64,000 nucleotides of DNA from Pedobacter mucosus (GCF_022200785.1 NZ_CP087585.1:4836001-4900000), one strand, 5' to 3'. Shown: positions 18,667 to 28,233, counted from the stretch's first letter. Made by a program: numbers and translations. Notes: generated by a model not told the origin, from the letters alone.

Positions 18667-19407
18667 TTATTTTCCGTTTACTTTCAACAGCTCAACATCA
18701 AATATTAAAGTGCTATACGGCGGAATATCTTGTCCGGCACCACGTTCGCCATACGCTAAATCATAAGGTACAAAAAATCTGTATTTCGATCCAGTTGGCA
18801 TTAATTGTACACCTTCTGTCCAACCTTTAATTACCTGGTTAAGTGGAAAGCTAATCGGTTCGCCTCTATCGTAAGAGCTATCAAATTGTTTTCCATTGAT
18901 TAATGTTCCTTTATAATGTACCAAAACTGAATCAGTAGCCGCTGGCTTAATCCCCGTTCCGGCAGTAATTACTTCATACTGTAAACCACTTGCTGTAGTT
19001 TGTACACCAGCACGTTTTTTATTCTCATCTAAAAATTTTTGACCTTCCATAATATTTCCTGTGAATTTGCTTTTACTTGCGTTTGCTAACGCATCATTAA
19101 TGCATTGTTGTGCCTGTTGTTGATTTAATAAAACTTTGCCGCCAGCAAAAGCATCTTTTAATCCTTTCAATAACGCTTCGTAATTTAAAGTACTTAAACC
19201 AGTTGTTTTTAATCCGGCTCCCATTGATGTTCCGAAAGCATAACTTGTAGAATCTAACGCAGATTTTAAGATTTTAGTTGCTACAACAGGTTTTTTAATT
19301 GCTGTTGTCGTTTTCTTGGCGACCGTTTTTTTTGCTATTGGTTTATTTTGTGCCGATGCCACAATTGCAACTCCGGATACTAATAACGTTAAAATAATTT
19401 TTTTCAT
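18667..19407 (-). CDS. Exported FKBP-type peptidyl-prolyl cis-trans isomerase (FkpA/Mip-like)
   Basis: The 246-residue protein has a signal peptide (ends ASAQ), a Lys/Thr-rich linker, and an N-terminal helical dimerisation domain with SYAFGTSMGAGLK and LLKGLKDAFAGGK. A C-terminal FKBP domain follows: VLVHYKGTLINGKQFDSSYDRGEPISFPLNQVIKGWTEG and GERGAGQDIPPYSTLIFDVELL. It is a periplasmic fold helper of FkpA/Mip layout. The small lipoprotein at 18430 follows it; ndk lies upstream behind a terminator. Confidence 0.93.
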   Translation of the reverse strand: MKKIILTLLVSGVAIVASAQNKPIAKKTVAKKTTTAIKKPVVATKILKSALDSTSYAFGTSMGAGLKTTGLSTLNYEALLKGLKDAFAGGKVLLNQQQAQQCINDALANASKSKFTGNIMEGQKFLDENKKRAGVQTTASGLQYEVITAGTGIKPAATDSVLVHYKGTLINGKQFDSSYDRGEPISFPLNQVIKGWTEGVQLMPTGSKYRFFVPYDLAYGERGAGQDIPPYSTLIFDVELLKVNGK

Positions 19408-19469
19408 TTATTTGATTCTGATAAAACTTAGAATAAGGTGAATTTTAAGGTTGAATATTAACGCTATTA

Positions 19470-19508
19470 AACAATAAAACCCCGAATATTTCGGGGTTTT
19501 ATTGTTTA
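19470..19508 (-). terminator. Terminator of ndk
   Basis: An 18-bp near-perfect palindrome (AACAATAAAACCCCGAA with its complement) around a tiny loop. It is T-rich on both strands. Confidence 0.9.
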
Positions 19509-19519
19509 AATATTTTTAA

Positions 19520-19939
19520 CTAAAAACGCTCATCAGCTTTAAAGAAGAAGTTCCCTTCAATCTCTGCATTTTCATCAGAGTCTGAACCATGAACTGCATT
19601 TGCATCAATTGATTTAGCATATTTCTGACGGATTGTACCTTCAGCTGCTTCAGCAGGATTAGTTGCACCAATTAATTTTCTAAAATCTTCAATTGCGTTA
19701 TCTTTCTCTAAAATAGCTGCTATGATTGGTCCTGAAGACATAAAGCTAACTAAGTCTTTATAAAAAGGGCGCTCTGCATGAACTTCATAAAACTGACCAG
19801 CTGTTTCTGCAGTTAGTTTAGTATATTTTAATGCAACGATTTTGAAACCAGCAGTAGTGATGTCATTTAAGATTGATCCGATGTGGCCGTTTGCAACTCC
19901 ATCTGGCTTAATCATGGTAAAAGTTCTGTTTGTGCTCAT
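19520..19939 (-). CDS. ndk: Nucleoside-diphosphate kinase
   Basis: The 139-residue product has the family length and motifs: [18 protein letters not shown] at the N-terminus, and [16 protein letters not shown] with the phosphorylated His. It balances NTP pools by phosphate transfer. The frame is open five codons upstream, but MSTNRTF is the usual start. It is divergent from nrnA with only 117 bases between the start codons. Confidence 0.97.
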   Translation of the reverse strand: MSTNRTFTMIKPDGVANGHIGSILNDITTAGFKIVALKYTKLTAETAGQFYEVHAERPFYKDLVSFMSSGPIIAAILEKDNAIEDFRKLIGATNPAEAAEGTIRQKYAKSIDANAVHGSDSDENAEIEGNFFFKADERF

Positions 19940-19962
19940 TGTAAATGTTATCAAATTTTGTG

Positions 19963-19970
19963 CAAAAATA
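19963..19970 (-). promoter_or_regulatory. ndk -7 element
   Basis: TATTTTTG on the minus strand, 23 bases before the ndk ATG. No clear -33 TTG is seen. Confidence 0.5.
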
Positions 19971-20034
19971 CATTTTTATTGATGAATATTAAAAGGTTAG
20001 CGTTAAATATTCCTCAATTAATATTAAAAATACT

Positions 20035-20042
20035 TAGCTTTG
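20035..20042 (+). promoter_or_regulatory. nrnA -7 element
   Basis: TAGCTTTG ends 14 bases before the ATG at 20057. It lies inside the longer open frame and so supports the short start. Confidence 0.5.
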
Positions 20043-20056
20043 CAGCGCAAAAATAT

Positions 20057-21067
20057 ATGCTAACACTAACAGAACTAAAATCCTTACTTTCATCGCCTCA
20101 GCGAATTGTAATCACTACACATCATAAACCAGATGGTGATGCCATGGGTTCATCTTTAGGTTTATATGGATATCTGATTCAAAAAGGACATCATGTTCGG
20201 GTGGTAACTCCAACTGATTATCCAGTATTTTTACATTGGATGCCTAATAATTCAGATGTAATTATATTTACTGACGAGCAAGAAAAAGCTGCGAAATTAA
20301 TTGAAGAAGCAGATTTGATATTTTGTTTAGATTTTAATACGTTAAGTCGCATTAATGAATTAGGCGAATTGGTTAGGTCATCAAGTGCTTATAAAGTGAT
20401 GATTGATCATCATTTAGAACCTGAAGATTTTGATGATTATCGCCATTGGGATATTAATGCTTGTGCAGCGGCACAATTGGTTTATGATTTTATTGTTAAT
20501 CAATTAGAAGATAAAGCAGGTATTAACGCAGATGTAGCGGCTTGTTTATATACAGGAATCATGACTGATTCTGGCTCGTTTCGTTTTCCTTCTGCAACAT
20601 CTACGGTATACAGAATTGCGGCAGATTTAATAGATTTAGGTGCTGAACATTGGAAAATTCACCAAGCTGTATATGATAACGCAAGCGAAAACCGTTTACG
20701 TTTTCTTGGTTATTGCCTATCTAATAAATTAGAAATTTTAAGGGAATATAACACGGCAATTATATCTGTTACCAAAGAAGAATTAGCTAAATACCATAGT
20801 GCAACTGGCGACACTGAAGGCGTTGTAAATTATGCTTTATCTATAAATGGAATTAAATTAGCAGCGTTAATCATAGAACGTAGCGATAAAGTTAAGCTTT
20901 CAGTAAGGTCTACAGGAGATTTTCCAGCAAATGAAATCTGTAAAAAGTATTTTAACGGTGGCGGTCATAGAAATGCTGCAGGTGGAGCTGCAGAGAAACC
21001 TTTGGATGTTGTTGTTAGCGAATTTAAATCGATATTAGAAGAATATAAAAATCAATTAATTGCGTAG
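20057..21067 (+). CDS. nrnA: DHH family phosphoesterase, NrnA-like (nanoRNase/pAp phosphatase)
   Basis: The 336-residue product has the DHH-DHHA1 layout: THHKPDGDAMGSSLGL, FCLDFNTLSRINELG, MIDHHLEPEDFDDY (the DHH motif), TGIMTDSGSFRF, and the C-terminal substrate loop FNGGGHRNAAGG. Such enzymes degrade very short RNAs and 3'-phosphoadenosine 5'-phosphate. The frame is open 58 codons upstream, but the promoter lies there and the protein match starts at MLTLTELK. It is followed by two FKBP lipoproteins, an order seen next to gldI in gliding Bacteroidota. Confidence 0.93.
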   Translation: MLTLTELKSLLSSPQRIVITTHHKPDGDAMGSSLGLYGYLIQKGHHVRVVTPTDYPVFLHWMPNNSDVIIFTDEQEKAAKLIEEADLIFCLDFNTLSRINELGELVRSSSAYKVMIDHHLEPEDFDDYRHWDINACAAAQLVYDFIVNQLEDKAGINADVAACLYTGIMTDSGSFRFPSATSTVYRIAADLIDLGAEHWKIHQAVYDNASENRLRFLGYCLSNKLEILREYNTAIISVTKEELAKYHSATGDTEGVVNYALSINGIKLAALIIERSDKVKLSVRSTGDFPANEICKKYFNGGGHRNAAGGAAEKPLDVVVSEFKSILEEYKNQLIA

Positions 21068-21112
21068 TTGCAATAAAATAAAAACCAATAAATTTAAAGT
21101 CAAATTAAGTAA

Positions 21113-22099
21113 ATGAAAAAAGGAATTATTGTTCTATTAGCAGCAACTTTAGGTTTAGCGGCTTGTAACAAAGAAAAAAAAGGTGCTGGAGGTTTATTAT
21201 ATACCATTCACCATTCAGAAGGTAAAGAAAAAATTAAAGAAGGCGACATTGTGAAAATGAACTTTATTCAGAAAAATGATAAAGATTCGGTTTTAGCAAA
21301 TACCTATGATAGTGAAATGGCGCAAGTTTTTCCTGCTCAAAAGAAAATGTATTCAGGTGATATGAACGACGTATTAACATTGTTCGGAGAAGGCGATAGT
21401 GCAACATTTAAAGTTAATTTGGATACTATGGCTTTTTATAGCAAACAGCCTAAACCAGAGCAATTTAAAAATGATAAATACATCACTTTTACAGTAAAAG
21501 TAGAAAAGGTATTTAAGAAAAATGCAAATGAGCCAGATTCTTTATTCAAAAAAAGAGCAGGTGAATTTTTTCAAGCCGACTATAAAGCCACTATCGATAA
21601 AAAGAAAGGTGCTGAAGAAGGAAAAATTAAATCATACGTTGCAGATAACAACCTTAAAACCACAACTGCTGCAAGCGGTTTACAGTATATTATTACTACA
21701 GCTGGTGGTGCTGAAAAAGCAGCAATTGGCGATACAGTTAGTTTAAATTATACAGGACGTTTAACTAAGAAAAATGCTAAAGGCACTTATCCTGTATTTG
21801 ATACGAGTGATGAAAAAATTGCTAAAGCTGAAGGGAAATTCCAAGCAGGTAGACCATATGGCCCAACTAAAATGGCTGTAGGTGGTACAATCCCTGGTTT
21901 TACTGAAGCTATTCAATTAATAGGTAAAGGCGGTAAAATAACTGCAATTATTCCTTCAAAATTAGGTTACGGGGAGCAAGGTGCTGTACAAGTTGGTATT
22001 ATGCCATATAGCCCAATCGTTTTCGAAATCGAAATTACTGATATCAAAAAAGGTCAAGCTCCAACTGCGCAAACTATGTCTGCGCCAATGATGAAATAA
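21113..22099 (+). CDS. FKBP-type peptidyl-prolyl isomerase lipoprotein (GldI-like)
   Basis: The 328-residue protein has a lipoprotein signal ending in GLAACNKEK. Two FKBP-like parts are visible. The N-terminal one (about residues 40-130) is diverged (DIVKMNFIQ ... FGEGDSATFKV ... TFTVKVEKV). The C-terminal one (about 185-312) is fuller (DTVSLNYTGRL, FDTSDEKI, PGFTEAIQLIGKGGKITAIIPSKLGYGEQG, SPIVFEIEI). It probably helps fold outer-membrane or surface proteins. It follows nrnA by 45 bases, resembling gldI neighbourhoods; whether this strain glides is not known. A strong terminator follows. Confidence 0.9.
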   Translation: MKKGIIVLLAATLGLAACNKEKKGAGGLLYTIHHSEGKEKIKEGDIVKMNFIQKNDKDSVLANTYDSEMAQVFPAQKKMYSGDMNDVLTLFGEGDSATFKVNLDTMAFYSKQPKPEQFKNDKYITFTVKVEKVFKKNANEPDSLFKKRAGEFFQADYKATIDKKKGAEEGKIKSYVADNNLKTTTAASGLQYIITTAGGAEKAAIGDTVSLNYTGRLTKKNAKGTYPVFDTSDEKIAKAEGKFQAGRPYGPTKMAVGGTIPGFTEAIQLIGKGGKITAIIPSKLGYGEQGAVQVGIMPYSPIVFEIEITDIKKGQAPTAQTMSAPMMK

Positions 22100-22116
22100 A
22101 ATCAAATTTTGATTTA

Positions 22117-22148
22117 AAAACCTGCTCAATCTGAGCAGGTTTTTTTTT
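22117..22148 (+). terminator. Terminator after the first FKBP lipoprotein
   Basis: AAAACCTGCTC (22117-22127) pairs with GAGCAGGTTTT (22133-22143), followed by a T-run. Confidence 0.92.
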
Positions 22149-22362
22149 GACCAAAATTTTGCTCAATGTTGAAATTGTATTTATTGATTTTTTGTAAACT
22201 CTTAAATCATTTCGCAACGAAGCACACCAAAATTCATAAATAAAAAATACATTTGACCACGTGAATTTTACCATTAAAACATCTTTGAAGAGAAGATGTT
22301 ATGATTGTGAGTTTAGCAGTTAAGCGTAAGAAAACCAATTTTATAATTAGTGATATAAATAA

Positions 22363-23334
22363 ATGAAAAAAGGATTAGTAATCGTGTTTGCAGCAGCGGT
22401 AGCGCTATCTGCATGTAATAAATTTGAAAAGGGCGAAGGAGACATGACCTATAAAATTTATAAAAGTGATGGAAAGCAGAAAATAATTGAAGGCGATTTT
22501 GTGAAATTAAATGCCATTCAAACTGTCGAATCCAATAATAATCCTGATTCCTCTTTAGTTAATACCTATGATAATGAGCGACCAGCATTTTTTGTAATCA
22601 GTAAACAAATGTTTAAAGGCGATATGACTGCTGCCCTAAAATTATTGGGTGAAGGTGATAGTGCTGTTTTCAAGCTGAATTTAGATTCGATGGCAAAATA
22701 TTCGGGTCAAGCGAAACCATTGGGATTAAAATCCAATTACTCTACTTTTACCGTAAAGATTGAAAAGGTTTTGCATAAAGTAGCAAACGAGGCTGATTCA
22801 CTTTTCGATAAAAAGAAGAGGGAATTTTATGAAGAAGAATATAAAAGTTTAATTGCAAAAAATAAAGCTAATGAAGCGGCAAAAATCTCAAAATTTATAG
22901 CTGATAATAGTTTGAAGGTCTCAACAACACCTTCAGGTTTGCAATACGTAATTGAAACTCCTGGTAATACGGAACGAGCAACTTTAACTGATACAGTCGT
23001 GATGGATTACACCGGACAATTTGCAAATAAGAAAGCAGACGGAAAACTTAATGTATTTGATACATCGGATGCTAAAATGGCCAAAGAAGCTGGAATATTT
23101 TCTCAAATGGCGCAGTATGCTCCACGATCGTTGGTGTTGAGTCAGTTGCCACAGGGTGTTATCCAAGGCATTCAATTAATTGGAGTTGGTGGGAAAATAA
23201 AGATGATTTTGCCATCTAAACTTGCTTATGGTGAAAACGGTGGCGGCCCTATCAATCCATTTACACCATTGATTTTCGATGTGGAACTCAAGAGAATTAT
23301 TAAACCTAATGCAGCTGTTCCATTAAGTAAATAG
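22363..23334 (+). CDS. Paralogous FKBP-type isomerase lipoprotein
   Basis: The 323-residue lipoprotein (signal ending LSACNKFEK) is a clear paralogue of the preceding protein, with the same two-domain layout: DFVKLNAIQ, LLGEGDSAVFKLNLDSMA, TFTVKIEKV, then DTVVMDYTGQFANKK, FDTSDAKMA, IQGIQLIGVGGKIKMILPSKLAYGENGGG and LIFDVELKRI. It arose by tandem duplication but now has its own spacer of 263 bases. Differences in the middle of the C-terminal domain may change its substrates. Confidence 0.9.
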   Translation: MKKGLVIVFAAAVALSACNKFEKGEGDMTYKIYKSDGKQKIIEGDFVKLNAIQTVESNNNPDSSLVNTYDNERPAFFVISKQMFKGDMTAALKLLGEGDSAVFKLNLDSMAKYSGQAKPLGLKSNYSTFTVKIEKVLHKVANEADSLFDKKKREFYEEEYKSLIAKNKANEAAKISKFIADNSLKVSTTPSGLQYVIETPGNTERATLTDTVVMDYTGQFANKKADGKLNVFDTSDAKMAKEAGIFSQMAQYAPRSLVLSQLPQGVIQGIQLIGVGGKIKMILPSKLAYGENGGGPINPFTPLIFDVELKRIIKPNAAVPLSK

Positions 23335-23356
23335 TAGTCAAATCATTTTCAAAATT

Positions 23357-23384
23357 AAAAGCTCGATAATTAATTATCGAGCTT
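23357..23384. terminator. Bidirectional terminator between FKBP and CYTH genes
   Basis: A perfect 14-bp palindrome (AAAAGCTCGATAAT and complement) lies between two converging genes, with A/T runs on both sides. Confidence 0.85.
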
Positions 23385-23412
23385 TTAATTTTAAATGCTT
23401 TTCGAGAGTGCT

Positions 23413-23883
23413 TCAAACCCAATCTTTAAAAGGATTTATTGTTAAATTAGAATTATAATATTTTTTGTCTGCTGTAACTTCCATCCCAATCCATTCAGGA
23501 GTTTCGAAATATTCATCTTCACTTAAAAGCTCAATTTCGGCAACCATCAAACCTAAATTATCGCCAAGAAATTCATCAATTTCCCAAACTTTCCCTGCGT
23601 AGGTAATTTTATATCTTATTTTTTTCAGTTCAGAAATTGAAAAATTATCCAGCAACTCTGTCGCTTCAGCTAATGGAATTTCATATTCATATTCTAATCG
23701 GGATGCGCCAACTGAAATACCTTTAATGGTTAGCCAACCTTTCGTTTCAGTTGTTCTAACGCGAATGGTTTTACCTGGCTCGGTTAATATGTATCCTTGT
23801 CTAAAATGTTCACCAACAGGCTTTGCAATTTCTTCCCATTTAGCTTTGTTTAATAGAAATTTTCGCTCTATCTCTTTACCCAT
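23413..23883 (-). CDS. CYTH domain protein (triphosphate tunnel metalloenzyme family)
   Basis: The 156-residue protein starts with MGKEIERKFLL, the EXEXK-type signature of CYTH domains. It keeps the alternating charged residues of the tunnel (TIRVRTTETKGWLTIKG, LEYEYEIPL, KIRYKITYAGKVWEIDEF, GLMVAEIELLSEDE). Members act as tripolyphosphatases or thiamine-triphosphatases; the substrate is not readable here. The ATG at 23883 lies one base after the stop of the GH20 gene, so translation is probably coupled. Confidence 0.9.
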   Translation of the reverse strand: MGKEIERKFLLNKAKWEEIAKPVGEHFRQGYILTEPGKTIRVRTTETKGWLTIKGISVGASRLEYEYEIPLAEATELLDNFSISELKKIRYKITYAGKVWEIDEFLGDNLGLMVAEIELLSEDEYFETPEWIGMEVTADKKYYNSNLTINPFKDWV

Positions 23884-23884
23884 T

Positions 23885-25837
23885 TTACCTCGATCTTTTT
23901 TGTAAATCAGCAATTGGCATACTAATCAATCGGCCAATTGGTTGCTTATCGCGATAGGTAATGACCCGCAACATGCTGGCATCTTTTGGTACTTGCAATG
24001 CTGCCGTATATTTCGGATAAAAACGATCAGGTGTTGAATTATCAAAACTGTAATAAATGTCTAAACCATCAATTTCAGGCGTTAATTCAATCATTAATTG
24101 TTTATCAGCACTTCGTTTTACGGTAAAAATTGGGTCGTAAATGGCTGGTGAATATTTTACTTCTGCTAAATCTAATCGTTTGAAATGTTGTTGGGTTCGA
24201 TCAACAAAATTAGTCCAATTTTTCTTTTCAATCGGACTCCAAATAGATTCAGAAATAGCGAAAGCCCTCGGCCATAACATATATTGTACTTGTCTGAAAG
24301 TAAAAATTTGCTCCGTCCACAAATTTGCCTGAGCGCCAATAATATATTGCGCATTTACGCCGGCAGGGACAGGATTAAATTGATAAGCTTTATTTAGACG
24401 TAGGGAAGAATATACTTTTGGTTCGGTAATCATATCGGCCTGCATATAATCTAAATAAGCAAATTCTGTCGGACTCATTACTACATTATGTTTGTCGTTT
24501 GCTGCCTGAATACCATATTTCATTCCTCTCCAACTCATTACCGCTGCAGTTGGCGAAATTCCACCATCAAGAATTTCATCCCAACCCATAAATTTCTTCC
24601 CTTTAGAAACTACAATTTTTTCAACTCGTTTCTCAAAATAAGCCTGAACTTGAGGTATAGTTTTTAATCCTTCGCGAAGCATTAATTGTTTAACCTGATC
24701 GTTTTTCTCCCAATAATTATGAGAAGCTTCATCTCCACCCATGTGGATATATTCAAACGGAAAAAGTTGAGCAATTTGGGTAATTACAGAATCTAAAAAA
24801 GTATAAACTTTTTCATTTGCCGGACAAAGTGTATTATCAACCAGTCCAATTGGTGGAGCGCCCTTACTCCAATCCATAATTTTTTCACCCGATCGAACTT
24901 TATAATTTACGGCTTCTGGCGTACACGATAATTCTGGATAAGAGGCAATAACCGCTAAACTATGGCCAGGAACATCAATTTCTGGTAAGATATTTACGAA
25001 ACGGTCTTGTGCATATTGAACCAATTCCTTAATATCATCTTGAGTATAAAAACCACCATACGTTCTTGGCTCATCTGCTGTAGGTGGAATAAAATCTCCA
25101 AATGTTCCAGTTTTCTTTACGCTCCAAGCACCAATTTCAGTTAATTTTGGCAAGCCTTTAATCTCGATTCGCCACCCTTCATCATCTGCTAAATGCAAAT
25201 GGAGAAGATTAAATTTGTAGCGAACCATATCGTCAATGAATAATTTTACCTCTTGTTTGGTAAAAAAGTGACGTGCAACATCAAACATTAAGCCCCGCCA
25301 TCCTAATTTCGGATAATCGATAACATCAACGCAAGGCGCAATCCACTTTATATTTTTTGCTAATTCTTTACTTTCAATTTCTGCAGGGAAAAGTTGAATT
25401 AATGATTGTACACCATAAAATATTCCTGCTGGTTTATTTGCGGTGATTACAATTTGAGTCTGATTTACTGTTAACTTATAACCCTCATTACTCAGTTGAA
25501 CATCTTGTTGGGTATTTAAAATTAATTTTATAGTGGGGTGAGTAGCATTATTTACTATACTCACAAATTTGCCCGTTGCTGTTCTTATTTTTTCAGACAA
25601 AAATGAAATTGATTGTTTCAATTCCGCTGCTTTTGTAGACTGAATGGTTACATTTTCTGGTAAAGTAAACGTCCCAGCTTTTTTAACCAGTGATACAGGT
25701 TCGGGAATAATAGCAATTGGAGTTTTCGATATAGTAGATTCAGCATCGCTTGGATCGCTCTCACTAACAATATTTTGTGCAAAAGCACTAACTGTTAAAA
25801 TACAGCAGGAGATAATCAGGAATAATTTCTTCATCAA
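23885..25837 (-). CDS. Exported GH20 beta-N-acetylhexosaminidase
   Basis: The 650-residue protein has a signal peptide (ends SAFAQ), an alpha/beta GH20b domain (about residues 40-155), and a TIM barrel from about residue 160. The barrel carries GLMFDVARHFF, HLHLADDEGWRIEI, ILPEIDVPGHS and the catalytic pair HMGGDEASHNYW; MSWRGMKYG comes later. The C-terminus has a chitobiase-like beta domain (DIYYSFDNSTPDRFYPKY). It removes terminal GlcNAc or GalNAc from chitin fragments, glycans or peptidoglycan pieces. It is one base upstream of the CYTH gene. Confidence 0.95.
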   Translation of the reverse strand: MMKKLFLIISCCILTVSAFAQNIVSESDPSDAESTISKTPIAIIPEPVSLVKKAGTFTLPENVTIQSTKAAELKQSISFLSEKIRTATGKFVSIVNNATHPTIKLILNTQQDVQLSNEGYKLTVNQTQIVITANKPAGIFYGVQSLIQLFPAEIESKELAKNIKWIAPCVDVIDYPKLGWRGLMFDVARHFFTKQEVKLFIDDMVRYKFNLLHLHLADDEGWRIEIKGLPKLTEIGAWSVKKTGTFGDFIPPTADEPRTYGGFYTQDDIKELVQYAQDRFVNILPEIDVPGHSLAVIASYPELSCTPEAVNYKVRSGEKIMDWSKGAPPIGLVDNTLCPANEKVYTFLDSVITQIAQLFPFEYIHMGGDEASHNYWEKNDQVKQLMLREGLKTIPQVQAYFEKRVEKIVVSKGKKFMGWDEILDGGISPTAAVMSWRGMKYGIQAANDKHNVVMSPTEFAYLDYMQADMITEPKVYSSLRLNKAYQFNPVPAGVNAQYIIGAQANLWTEQIFTFRQVQYMLWPRAFAISESIWSPIEKKNWTNFVDRTQQHFKRLDLAEVKYSPAIYDPIFTVKRSADKQLMIELTPEIDGLDIYYSFDNSTPDRFYPKYTAALQVPKDASMLRVITYRDKQPIGRLISMPIADLQKRSR

Positions 25838-25943
25838 ATTTTAACTTTGGATAAATGACGTAAATATTAATTCGCAATTTATTAAAAAAGATTTTAATTG
25901 AGTTTATTTATCTGCTTAACATTTTAATATAACAACATTAAAA

Positions 25944-27308
25944 TTATCCCTTTAAATGATAACCTTTTGGTTTAGTAAAGGCTCTTAAACCCTGATGTGA
26001 AAGCGTGGCGCCGATGCCAGAATTTTTTCTACCGCTCCAAGGTAAGGCCGCACTTACCCTGTCGCAGCAATTCCAATAACCAGAGCCCGAATCCAGCTGA
26101 CTTAATATTTTTTCCGCTTTAGTTTGATTAGCGGTATAAACTGAGGCTGTTAAACCATAATTTGTATCCTGCATCATTTTAACAGCTTCTTCATCATCTT
26201 TTACCTTCATGATGCCAATGATTGGCCCAAAACTTTCTTCCTGCATAACCAACATATCATTGGTTACATCAACTAAAATTGTAGGCTCAAAAAAGTAACC
26301 TTTGCCAGTTAAAGCGTTGCCGCCGCAAAATAATTTTGCACCTTTAGTCAGCGCATCTGTTATTTGGTTTTCTAAAACGGAAATTTGATCTTTTCTTGTT
26401 AGCGAACCTAAATAAATGCCTTCTTCGGTAGGTACACCACTTTTCCAACTTTTTACTTCACTAGCAAAAGCATTCAAATAATCATCATAAATTTTCTCAT
26501 GAACATAAATTCGCTCTACAGCGCAGCAACTTTGTCCGTTGTTATAGAAAGCGCCATCAGCAGTTCCAATGGCAACATTAACAATATCTTCAACGTCTTC
26601 TGCAACATACAACGGATCTTTGCCACCTAATTCTAGCTGACAAGGAATCATTTTGGAAGCTACTTTTTCATAGATATATTTTCCTGTTTGATAAGAGCCA
26701 GTAAAGAAATAGCCGTTAAAATCTAAATCTAACAACGCGGAACCAACTTCTTTCGCACCTACAGCAACCTGAAAAACATCATTAGGAACGCCCGCTTTTT
26801 TTAATAGTTTTTCTATTTGCAAACCTGTTAAAGTTGAATATTCTGAAGGCTTGTACATCACCGCATTTCCACCTAATAATGCTGGAATAAAAACATTTAC
26901 GCCAACTAAAAATGGATAATTCCAAGCTGAAATATTGCATATAACACCTAAAGGCTCATATTTAATAATTTCTTTTAATCCAGGTTCTTCAACCATCACC
27001 TCATCCGACAAATACTTTTCGGCATTTGCCAACATCCATTTAATACGGTTTTTAGCACCATTAATTTCATTACGAGATTGTTGCAACGGCTTACCCACTT
27101 CGCTAGTTAAAATCGAAGCCAATTCCTCTATTTCGGTTTCTAGCAAATCACTAAATAAAGTTATGATGGAAATTTTTTCTTGTAAAGATTTCTTCGCCCA
27201 ATTTGGTTGAGCTTTCTTTAAGGTTGCGAATTTAATTTGAAGACTTAACTGATTATCTTCTTCCAAAGTGGTTATTATTTCTTCAGTTGCTGGATTGATG
27301 ATTTGCAT
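25944..27308 (-). CDS. NAD(P)-dependent aldehyde dehydrogenase
   Basis: The 454-residue protein belongs to the ALDH superfamily. It has ISAWNYPFLVG, FTGSYQTGKYI (nucleotide binding), LELGGKDP with the general-base Glu, and NNGQSCCAVER with the catalytic Cys at about residue 261. EESFGPI and WNCCDRVSAALPWSGRKNSGIG lie in the C-terminal part. It oxidises an aldehyde to the acid. It is the last gene in line after the permease, GS-like ligase, alcohol dehydrogenase and C26 hydrolase. The inferred substrate is a gamma-glutamylated amino-aldehyde, which would give gamma-glutamyl-glycine if the pathway uses ethanolamine. By sequence alone, succinate-semialdehyde dehydrogenase is an alternative. Confidence 0.9.
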   Translation of the reverse strand: MQIINPATEEIITTLEEDNQLSLQIKFATLKKAQPNWAKKSLQEKISIITLFSDLLETEIEELASILTSEVGKPLQQSRNEINGAKNRIKWMLANAEKYLSDEVMVEEPGLKEIIKYEPLGVICNISAWNYPFLVGVNVFIPALLGGNAVMYKPSEYSTLTGLQIEKLLKKAGVPNDVFQVAVGAKEVGSALLDLDFNGYFFTGSYQTGKYIYEKVASKMIPCQLELGGKDPLYVAEDVEDIVNVAIGTADGAFYNNGQSCCAVERIYVHEKIYDDYLNAFASEVKSWKSGVPTEEGIYLGSLTRKDQISVLENQITDALTKGAKLFCGGNALTGKGYFFEPTILVDVTNDMLVMQEESFGPIIGIMKVKDDEEAVKMMQDTNYGLTASVYTANQTKAEKILSQLDSGSGYWNCCDRVSAALPWSGRKNSGIGATLSHQGLRAFTKPKGYHLKG

Positions 27309-27420
27309 ATTTTATTGTTGTTGCCTTCGGGTTGATTACACGGATTTTTAAATTACACTGATTTATCTTGTTCTTCAACTTTAAATTTCTGAATAACGGG
27401 TTCAAACCTCTGTTCATTAT

Positions 27421-27490
27421 TTCCCTTCCCTTTGGGGAGGGCGTGCAGAAACTTAGCCTATCCACCACCTTTCACCGGGTGGGGCTTTTT
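27421..27490. repeat. GGGAGG-type repeat overlapping the 3' end of the C26 gene
   Basis: CCCTTCCC (27423-27430) and GGGGAGGG (27434-27441) form one hairpin, and the CCACC/GGGTGG region at 27461-27484 forms a second. Related blocks lie at 28342-28382, 29551-29595 and 55661-55707. The repeat supplies the last five codons and stop of the C26 hydrolase. Confidence 0.65.
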
Positions 27491-28233
27491 ATAGCATTAA
27501 CAAACGCCTCATGTAAGTTTTTACTAAAGGGACTTTGCTTGTCTTTTAACCTCTCAGGATGCCATTGAACAAATAAAAGAAATGATTTTCCTTCGGGATG
27601 AGTTCTTTCCATTGCTTCGGTAATTCCATCTGGCGACATGGCACTGACAACCAAATCTTTGCCGGTTTTATCCGTACTTTGATGATGATTACTATTTACC
27701 AAACCTTTATTGGTGTGCACAATTTCATTTAACCATGAAGATGGATTTACAATAATTTCATGATAACGATCGCTTTTATCAGGCATTTTGGAATGATCAA
27801 ATTTCCCCCAGGTTGCGATATCTGGTATTAAAGTGCCGCCAAAAAATACATTGCCAACTTGCATTCCTCTACAAATGCCTAGAACGGGAATGCCATGTTC
27901 TTCGGTGTAGGCTAAAACTTTGAATTCGAATTCATCTCGTTGTTCATCAACATCATCGTCATAACAATAAGAATAATATTCTGGCAAATTATAAAACTTT
28001 GGATGCACATCTTCTCCACCAGTTAAAACAATGCCCTGACATTTTTTTATTTCCTCAAAATTATCCAATTTATAGCCGAGTTGAATAACTTCTATATTTT
28101 CGTTGTAGGATAAAACCCAATCGCTATAAATATTGAACTTGCTGCAGTCGGTAACACCTATAATATAAGGCTGTCGCAGTCTTTCCAAAGGGATAATGCT
28201 TTTAGCGTTCTTGTCATCTTGCTCAATCATCAT
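27472..28233 (-). CDS. Class I glutamine amidotransferase-like gamma-glutamyl hydrolase (peptidase C26, PuuD-like)
   Basis: The 253-residue protein has the C26 pattern: GIVLTGGEDVHPKFY, GICRGMQVGNVFFGG with the catalytic Cys, and VQWHPERL with the catalytic His. This family hydrolyses gamma-glutamyl amides; PuuD cleaves gamma-Glu-GABA. Here it lies between an iron alcohol dehydrogenase and an aldehyde dehydrogenase. It would release glutamate plus the oxidised amine product, glycine if ethanolamine is the substrate. Its last residues KSPTR come from a repeat inserted at the gene end, so the native C-terminus was probably altered. Confidence 0.9.
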   Translation of the reverse strand: MMIEQDDKNAKSIIPLERLRQPYIIGVTDCSKFNIYSDWVLSYNENIEVIQLGYKLDNFEEIKKCQGIVLTGGEDVHPKFYNLPEYYSYCYDDDVDEQRDEFEFKVLAYTEEHGIPVLGICRGMQVGNVFFGGTLIPDIATWGKFDHSKMPDKSDRYHEIIVNPSSWLNEIVHTNKGLVNSNHHQSTDKTGKDLVVSAMSPDGITEAMERTHPEGKSFLLFVQWHPERLKDKQSPFSKNLHEAFVNAIKSPTR

